Source of the DNA: Hybos culiciformis
Taxonomy: Eukaryota > Arthropoda > Insecta > Diptera > Hybotidae
DNA: 64,000 nucleotides
Reading direction: 5' to 3'
Assembly: GCA_964007475.1 (NCBI GenBank)
Contig: OZ023274.1
Coordinates: 55,075,678-55,139,677 of the forward strand
Positions 57,981-64,000 of the stretch are shown in pieces. The notes beneath the pieces are model-generated. The model was given only the letters and a program-made list of their open reading frames with translations, did not search any database and was not told where the DNA came from. Each line of letters opens with the position of its first letter. Positions within the stretch are counted from its first letter, which is position 1. Both the position numbers and the translations under genes were made by a program.

Positions 57981-58227
57981 CTAGATTTTTTTATTTTCGA
58001 ACTAAATTTTCTGATTTGAAAATTTTTAAATCGGCGAGTTCAAACTAAAGTTCTTCGGCTAGCTCGCTTCAGATTTCTAATTACTTCCTATTTTTAAATA
58101 AACAAAAAAAAAAATCAAAATCACAATTGGAAAATTATTAATTTCGAATAATTTTAAAATAAAAGAAATAATTTAAAGTGAAATAATTAATTCACATTAA
58201 TAAAAATAATAATTAAAATTTGAGATA

Positions 58228-58301
58228 ATGAAGTGTTGCGTAAAAGGGTGCAAAAATTATTTAAGTGGAAATAATAAAAATTATAGAATTTCTTCTCATA
58301 G
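58228..58301 (+). other. THAP-type first exon
   Basis: ATG at 58228 followed by MKCCVKGCKNYLSGNNKNYR and ISSHR, then a strong donor (AG|GTAAGTATC). THAP domains start with C-x(2-4)-C, usually as a CCV-x-GC motif within the first residues, which fits. The rest of the domain (second Cys-His pair, AVPTIF) would be in later exons, and I cannot find them before the GNBP gene. It is either the first exon of a gene with long introns or the remnant of a THAP-bearing gene or transposase. Confidence 0.45.
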
Positions 58302-58854
58302 GTAAGTATCTTTAAAATTATTTTTATTAAATATTATTTTTATTAAATATAATTTTTTTAAATATGTATTAATAAAATTTTATTTATTATAAGTACAATT
58401 AGTAATATTTTATTAAAAATTAAAATTTGAAGGAAAAATATCGGGGGTTGGTGGGAAAACATAAAAAAAAAATTGCACCAAAACGTCAGATAAGAAAATA
58501 TACAGAGTAATTGGCTTAATTTTTTAAAATCAAATGTTAGTCAGAGGACTTGGATTAGGTTAGGTGTAAAATTATTTTCATTTCAAAATAAAGTCAATGC
58601 ATTCCAAAAATCTCTCTAGGCGTAAGTGAAGCTTATGTGTGCAAGCTCGATTTGGCTGAAACTTGTTGACGGGGTAGAGTCGCCATAAAACTCAAATCAG
58701 AGATATGGCCCTAATGCATAAAAATGTTTAAAATAGGAAGCTGTATGCTGAATGGGAGACAGCTGTCGCCTCACTGAAACCCCTAGGAATTTTTTTGCTT
58801 CTAAGCTTCGAGAAAAAAAAGGGCAAACCGGGAATAAAAAATAAGGCTAAAGTC

Positions 58855-58975
58855 AGTTTATGTGAACCACTCAGAACCGGCTTAAACTTGGAGGGGATAG
58901 AGGCGGTGCCCAAACTTCCAAAACTGAAATCAGTTCTTGGGGCAAAGGCCCCGTTTCGGAGATACGGCAAAGGTG
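58855..58975 (+). repeat. 'gaaccactcagaat' repeat family, copy 3
   Basis: It reads 'gtgaaccactcagaaccggc', 'agaggcggtgcccaaacttc' and 'aaaggccccgtttcggagat'. It is close to the complement of 48316-48480. Open frames on both strands are by-products. Confidence 0.7.
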
Positions 58976-59149
58976 TTGTGGAAAAAAAAAACAGTAAAAA
59001 CAAAATATTGTGATTTTATATAAAACACCCTGTACTGTAAATGTATTGGTCTCACTAATATATGTAAGAGAGATACTTCCTGCTAGAGCTGGATTTACTC
59101 TTCCTTTAGTATTTATTCGTAGACTTAATCTATTATTAAATATACGGCG

Positions 59150-59465
59150 TGAGATCATAATTTTTAAAATTTACTTGACGTAATCCCGTCCTTTTTCTAT
59201 CAAAATGTTGCAAATTCGGAACATGGAGAGAAAAATTTAGACATCTTTGTTAAAGACAACATTTTTTTTTCAAGAACAGATTTTGGAGATATTGTTTGTA
59301 CGCATTTGAGAACTAAATCTTTTAAGTATTTGGTTGCATAAAACAATATAGTATTTTTTACCATGGTCTTTGAATTTAAATTACAACTACATCACTTTTC
59401 ATTGCCTCAAATATTCTTTAAAATTAGGATTTTGAATTTTTTTTATGAAAATTGAAAATAAAAAT
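59150..59465 (-). mobile_element. hAT-like element, partial copy 3
   Basis: It is the complement of 49590-49915 from hAT copy 1. Landmarks include 'acttgacgtaatcccgtcct', 'gcaaattcggaacatggaga' and 'ttttaccatggtctttgaat'. Both ends are missing. It lies between two copies of the 'gaaccactcagaat' repeat. Confidence 0.7.
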
Positions 59466-59469
59466 CGGC

Positions 59470-59645
59470 GTAAGTGCAGTTTATGTGAACTTCTCAGAAA
59501 CAGCTGAAACTTGGAGGGGGGGTAGAGGCGGTGCCCAAACTTCCAAAACTGAAATCAGTTCCTGGGGCAAGCGGGCGGTGTGGTGGTTGGTCAGGGGATT
59601 TGCGGCCGCCCGCCCGCCGCCCCCCACCCTTCCGCTGGTTCTTGG
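59470..59645 (+). repeat. 'gaaccactcagaat' repeat copy 4 joined to a GC-rich arm
   Basis: 'ggtagaggcggtgcccaaac' and 'actgaaatcagttcctgggg' run into 'gcgggcggtgtggtggttgg' and 'cgcccgcccgccgcccccca', that is, both halves of the GC palindrome with the middle shortened. This joins two families otherwise seen together only inside foldback copies B1 and B3. Confidence 0.6.
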
Positions 59646-60078
59646 ACACCCACTTTAGCGGAAAAAAACATAGGTACCTATTCTCGAATAATGTTCAAGT
59701 TTATGTTTTTTTAAATTTAATCGGTTTTAATTTAATAAGAACTTAAAATTTTGCAAATAACAATTCTATCTAACTCATATAAAAATAAATTCTAAAATTG
59801 CAGGTAATTTAAAAGCATATCCTGCTCTTTTTCTTTTCTTTCTATTATTTAGCATTAAATCGATTCAGTTTAAATTCATATTTTGTGTAGAAAAGTTGAT
59901 CAATAAAATATAAAAACCAGAACTTGTTTTTTTTTTTTTTTTTGCTGTTTTTCATAATAAAATGATAATAACACAAAAAAAATATTTTTTTTTGACTAGT
60001 TTTTAATTACTTATTGATGATATTGAAAGTTTATACCTAATATAAAAATTTAGTAAAATAAATGTATCATTAAAAATA

Positions 60079-62676
60079 ATGAATTATATATTTTTGTCTA
60101 TATTATTTTTCATAAATAAAACTATTGGGTATTCAATTCCACAACCAGAATTAGAATTAACTTATACAAAAGGATTTCGAATGTCAATTCCAGGTACCTA
60201 TATAATTCTATTTATAATATAAAAATAAGTAAAAAATTAGATGGATTAAAATTATTTTTCAATCTTGAAATAAAATTGAAGTATTCCTTTTCATTGTGAA
60301 ATAATGAGAGAGAAGTTCATGATATTGGTATTTTTCTTTTCTAAAATTGATAACATGAGTTTTTGCTACACAGTTCATACAATAATATTTTCGCCGTAAT
60401 TACGCTTACGATAATCATAACTGATGATAACGGAAAAGTTAAGAGTTCAAATGATTTTTTGTGTATATTTAATGATATAATATGTTTCTATTTCTTTTTT
60501 ATTACCTATAAAATTATAAAAAAAAATTAAAATATGACTATTTACAATTAGTGTAGAACGTGGTAGAACCTAACAAATCTCATATTAGTACATATTAATT
60601 TTTAATTCATACCTATCTGTTTTTAATGTTTTTATTGAACTTAGGTAACGAAAACAATGGTAATAAACTAATAATCTAATAATTTTAGTGCATTATAATC
60701 AGTTTAATATATTTGAAATATATTTTTTATAATTTCAAACACAACAAATGGTTTTTTTTAACTCAATAATTTAATTTATTAGCGTCCTAACTATAACTTA
60801 TTTCCATTGCTTCTTCTATTATTTTTTATGCCAAATTATTTTTACAATTATTAGTTTCTAGTTCTAGAACATTAACTTTTAATAAAATTTTTAAAAGTCT
60901 TCTACGTTACTATAACGTATTTTTATTGTTTTTTTTTTATTTTTTAGATGAAAGAGGCATTAAGTTATTTGCCTTTCATGGAGCAATTAATCGAAATTTA
61001 AACGGAGTTGAACCTGGAGATTTTGAGGGAGAAATTTCGCATCCAATAAATGGTAGATGGGTTTATGAAAATAAAAAAAACACTTTAAATCCTGGAGATA
61101 GATTAAATTTCTGGGTAATCAAATATAAATAATTATTTTAATATTCAGTTAAATAGACATTTTTGTAGGTTCATGTTCAACATAACAAAAATGTATTCAA
61201 AATGTTAGGACAAAGTATCACAATACCACAACCACAACAATCTGACCATCGTGAACAGAATTCTGAATATATGACAAGTCCTTTAAATTTGTCTGAACCA
61301 AATTGTATCGTTTCAAAAACAACAGTGAAGGGACAACCAGTATGTCAAGATGAATTAATTTTTGAGGAAAATTTCAATGAATTTGATTGGTCGAAATGGC
61401 AAAGAGAAATTCGAATACCATTGGACACTGAAGATGCCGATTTTGTTAGTTTTCAAGATTATGGAAAAAATTTATATATAAATAATGGACGATTAAATAT
61501 TGTTCCGTCATTGCTAACTGAGGTTGGCAATTTTAATGAATCGAGCATACGCAGAGGAGAATTGAATTTCGGACATAAATGTACCGGTATTGTAGATACG
61601 GAAAGGGAGTGCAAACGACGTGCTGGTGGTTTCAGAATACTTCCGCCTATTGTATCTGCACGAATTAGCACAAAAAATTTCTTCTCATTCCGTTATGGAA
61701 AAGTTGAAGTGAGAGCTAGATTACCTGTTGGAGATTGGTTGTTTCCTCGTAATTAATATAAATCTTATTATTTTTTAATTAATGTTCTCAAAATAATAAT
61801 GATCAATTATCATTTTTATTATTAAATCATTGGAAATGAATCATTTTCATTTCGCTAAGCCTCTGAAGAACCTCGATTCGAACATTATATTCTTTTTTGA
61901 ACAATAAATAAAATAGTAAAATTCTTAAATTTTATTTTTCTAGAAATATTGCTTGAACCTTATAGCAATCACTATGGTACAACAGGCTATTCTTCTGGAC
62001 AACTAAGAATAGCTTTTATTCATGGTAATGCAGGACTTTTGGATAAAGATGGAAAGAATATCGATGGTAGATATTTATATGGTGGTTGTGTGGTTTCATC
62101 AGGTGAAGATGATAGGAAAGTATGTGGTTGTCACTTTTTTTTAAATCAAAAGACACGTACTTATACCTTTTTCTTATACCTCACAGAAATGGATGCCAGT
62201 CAAAACCGAGAAATATAATGAACATTTAGGAGAAAATTTCCATATTTATACCATGATTTGGACAAATAGAGAAATTCGATTAAGTTTTGACAATCAAGAA
62301 CCTTATGCTATTATTAAAAATGATTTTCAACAAAACACTAATAATATCAGAGATGGTATTTCGTGGCAGAATGGCGACTATTTGGCACCATTTGATAAGG
62401 AATTTTACTTGGTCTTAGGAGTTTCAGCAGGTGGAATATCTGATTTTCCAGATTTTTCTCAAAATGGTTATGAGAGAAAAATGAAACCATGGATGAATGG
62501 AGATCCAAAATGTGAATTATACTTTTGGTAATTACTATATGAAAGCAAAATTTCACAACACAAAAATATTGATATTCCAAATTATTTTTAGGAATGATCG
62601 AAATAATTGGCATAAAACCTGGAATCAGTCAAGTTCTGGACTTGAAATAGATTACATAAAAATTTGGGCGATATGA
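60079..62676 (+). CDS. Beta-1,3-glucan recognition protein (GNBP-like), non-catalytic
   Basis: Six exons: 60079-60193, 60948-61114, 61169-61748, 61944-62119, 62187-62527 and 62592-62676; phases agree throughout and give 487 aa (family about 480-500). The N-terminus MNYIFLSILFFINKTIGYS is a signal peptide. Residues about 20-115 are a CBM39 beta-glucan-binding domain (TYTKGFRMSIPDERGIKLFA, FEGEI, GRWVYE, NPGDRLNFWV). After a short polar linker, a GH16-like domain runs to the C-terminus (LIFEENFNEFDWSKW, GKVEVRARLPVGDWLFPQIL, NFHIYTMIWT, EFYLVLGVSAGG, GLEIDYIKIW). Active GH16 enzymes have GEIDIME; here the matching segment is SGQLRIAFIHGN, so both glutamates and the aspartate are replaced. It should bind microbial beta-glucan in haemolymph without cutting it, upstream of Toll or prophenoloxidase signalling as known for the family. 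GNBP1- versus GNBP3-type is not decided. The stop is TGA. Confidence 0.93.
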
Positions 62677-63158
62677 AATTTTTATTAAATTTCAGTACAT
62701 TTATTAATTGAAACGATTGAAACCAATACAAAAACGAATATTTGATTAAGCTTAACATATATTTAATTTGTGGTTTTTAGTCTCGAAAGGATTTGTTTTG
62801 TAGGCAAAAAAATTTAATTTTTTGTATTATAACATAAATCACAATTTTTTTTCAATTAATTAAAAAGTATTAATATGCATTTATCAATTCATATCATGTT
62901 TTTTTAGAAAAATTAATGTCGTAATTTTTAAGTCTCCGAAGTAAACTACATTTAATTTAATGCTAAATAACAATTATGGAAACGTTCATTGTCCAAAATT
63001 AATTCTAATTAAAATTAGAAAATTAGAGTATCATATATCATATTTTCTATTAATTGCACCTGATAAACGATAATAGATTATAAGTTTTTTGATTTTGTAA
63101 CAATAGTATTTTATTATATAGTTTCACTTAATGACTTTTTTTACCAAAATAGTTTCAT
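62677..63158. other. Convergent intergenic spacer between GNBP and TEFM
   Basis: About 480 bp of AT-rich DNA between two converging genes; nothing but 3' flanks is expected. On the TEFM strand AATAAA overlaps the stop codon (63163-63158). Confidence 0.5.
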
Positions 63159-64000
63159 TTATTTTCTTAATTTTTCTAAACTTTTTGGACATTGCAAAAG
63201 CGCTAATCGTATAAATGTTAAACCTATTAATAGAGATTGTCCTAAAAATTCACGTTTGAAACCTTCTGCTTGTTCAAAATAATACCTTAGATCCTCTGAT
63301 ATTAAAATATTCCCTCTAATATCAATTTTTTTATCTGAATCAACAATATCATTGTTATAATGAGTACGAAGTAAACCCATTACAATTTGTTCTGTTGACA
63401 CCCTTTCATTACCAACAAAGCATTGAAATAATCTTGACGCTAAAAATGTCTTTAAATAAAAAGTATTCACAAGAATTGAATCAACTTCCTGTTCACATCT
63501 CCTTTTAGCTAACTCATATCCTAATACTGCTTGAATTTGAGATTTCTGAACGTTTATATTGACTTGATCCGGACTTCCAGGTTGGCCATGTACAGCTATT
63601 TGTGGATTTTCAATTATATAACAATCAGAATTAGGAATTTCATGACTAATTTTTAAACAATTTTGAATTAAATCCTTCAGATGTAATTTTTTTTCTATTA
63701 AATTATAATATTTCCATTCTGTTAATTCACATGGTCCTGTTGAATTTAATTCAATTCTTGACCATGCAACATGTGTTGTCCCTATGTGCAATGCTAGACA
63801 TGAATTAAAGCTTTTTCTTAAGTTTTCAACCACTCTTGGAATAGTTAATGGTGCAGATTTTGTTCTTGACTTATTTTGTGGATATTTATCACTGTTTAAG
63901 ATTCTATCACCAAAATCATTCAAAATTTTAATACTAAATCCATCGACTTCAAATAAATCTTCTAAATTTTGAAACAATCCATTTTTGTTACGCCATGTTT
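63159..64000 (-). CDS. TEFM: Mitochondrial transcription elongation factor TEFM homologue (partial)
   Basis: The frame enters from the right edge (TWRNKNGLFQNLEDLFEVDG) with no start codon in the window, and ends at TAA, 63161-63159. In known TEFM a helix-hairpin-helix pair precedes an RNase H-fold (resolvase-like) domain. Here FQNLEDLFEVDGFSIKIL is the HhH part. The fold part starts ALHIGTTHVAWSRIE and continues TEWKYYNL and CYIIENPQ, with a long helical C-terminus (EQIVMGLLRTHY, EDLRYYFEQAEGFKREFLGQ, IGLTFIRLALLQCPKSLEKL). The order and the 'IGTTHVAW...EW...IEN' pattern match TEFM. It would act in the mitochondrial matrix as a processivity factor for mitochondrial RNA polymerase. The N-terminal targeting region is off the window. 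Confidence 0.75.
   Translation of the reverse strand, partial: TWRNKNGLFQNLEDLFEVDGFSIKILNDFGDRILNSDKYPQNKSRTKSAPLTIPRVVENLRKSFNSCLALHIGTTHVAWSRIELNSTGPCELTEWKYYNLIEKKLHLKDLIQNCLKISHEIPNSDCYIIENPQIAVHGQPGSPDQVNINVQKSQIQAVLGYELAKRRCEQEVDSILVNTFYLKTFLASRLFQCFVGNERVSTEQIVMGLLRTHYNNDIVDSDKKIDIRGNILISEDLRYYFEQAEGFKREFLGQSLLIGLTFIRLALLQCPKSLEKLRK

Overview
The window is a strongly AT-rich piece of an insect nuclear genome. The insect assignment rests on a beta-1,3-glucan recognition protein (GNBP/betaGRP family) with its usual layout, on intron-split genes with GT/AG junctions, and on the dense non-autonomous transposon relics. A dipteran or other holometabolan would fit, but I cannot name the species. 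Spliced genes were assembled by eye from reading frame, splice sites and phase.

Four genes are well supported or coherent. (1) Protein disulfide isomerase, minus strand: exons 2-5 lie at 25296-28004, and the signal-peptide exon lies 20.8 kb away at 48828-48975. The model is 499 aa with two CGHC thioredoxin domains and a C-terminal KDEL. (2) A two-exon gene of unknown function (30388-32195, plus strand, 456 aa) nested inside the PDI intron on the opposite strand. (3) A six-exon GNBP-like immune recognition gene (60079-62676, plus strand, 487 aa) with an N-terminal CBM39 and a GH16 domain that has lost its catalytic acids. (4) The C-terminal part of a mitochondrial transcription elongation factor TEFM homologue (63159 to the right edge, minus strand).

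Gene fragments are also present: a frameshifted DAAM formin piece at the left edge, a possible tudor-like terminal exon (886-1075), a frameshifted multi-exon gene of an uncharacterised insect family (16978-18193, minus), two non-LTR retrotransposon relics (15610-16640 and 35800-36010, minus), a THAP-type first exon (58228-58301) and a possible terminal exon (57873-57980, minus).

Most of the rest is layered mobile DNA. Positions 1457-4345 and 13230-15119 are two copies of one composite element built from a hairpin-end module, a tRNA-Tyr-like module and an array of roughly 105-bp units. The first copy carries two later insertions whose boundaries can be read against the uninterrupted second copy. 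A foldback-like family (3125-4027, 50301-50691, 53934-54963, 56384-56984) is made of repeated GCGGACAAATG palindromes and shows exact 9-bp target duplications in three copies. Two of these copies sit inside copies of a hAT-like element, and each hAT copy supplies the empty site for the insertion in the other. Other MITE-like elements with readable ends are at 11061, 15801, 36834, 37606, 39962, 42010, 43233, 44842, 52459 and 55207. Satellite-like arrays are at 7196, 8926, 9718, 12311 and 38298.

No operon-like cooperation is expected. PDI (secretory folding), GNBP (secreted recognition protein) and TEFM (mitochondrion) look like unrelated neighbours. No rRNA, functional tRNA or CRISPR array was seen.
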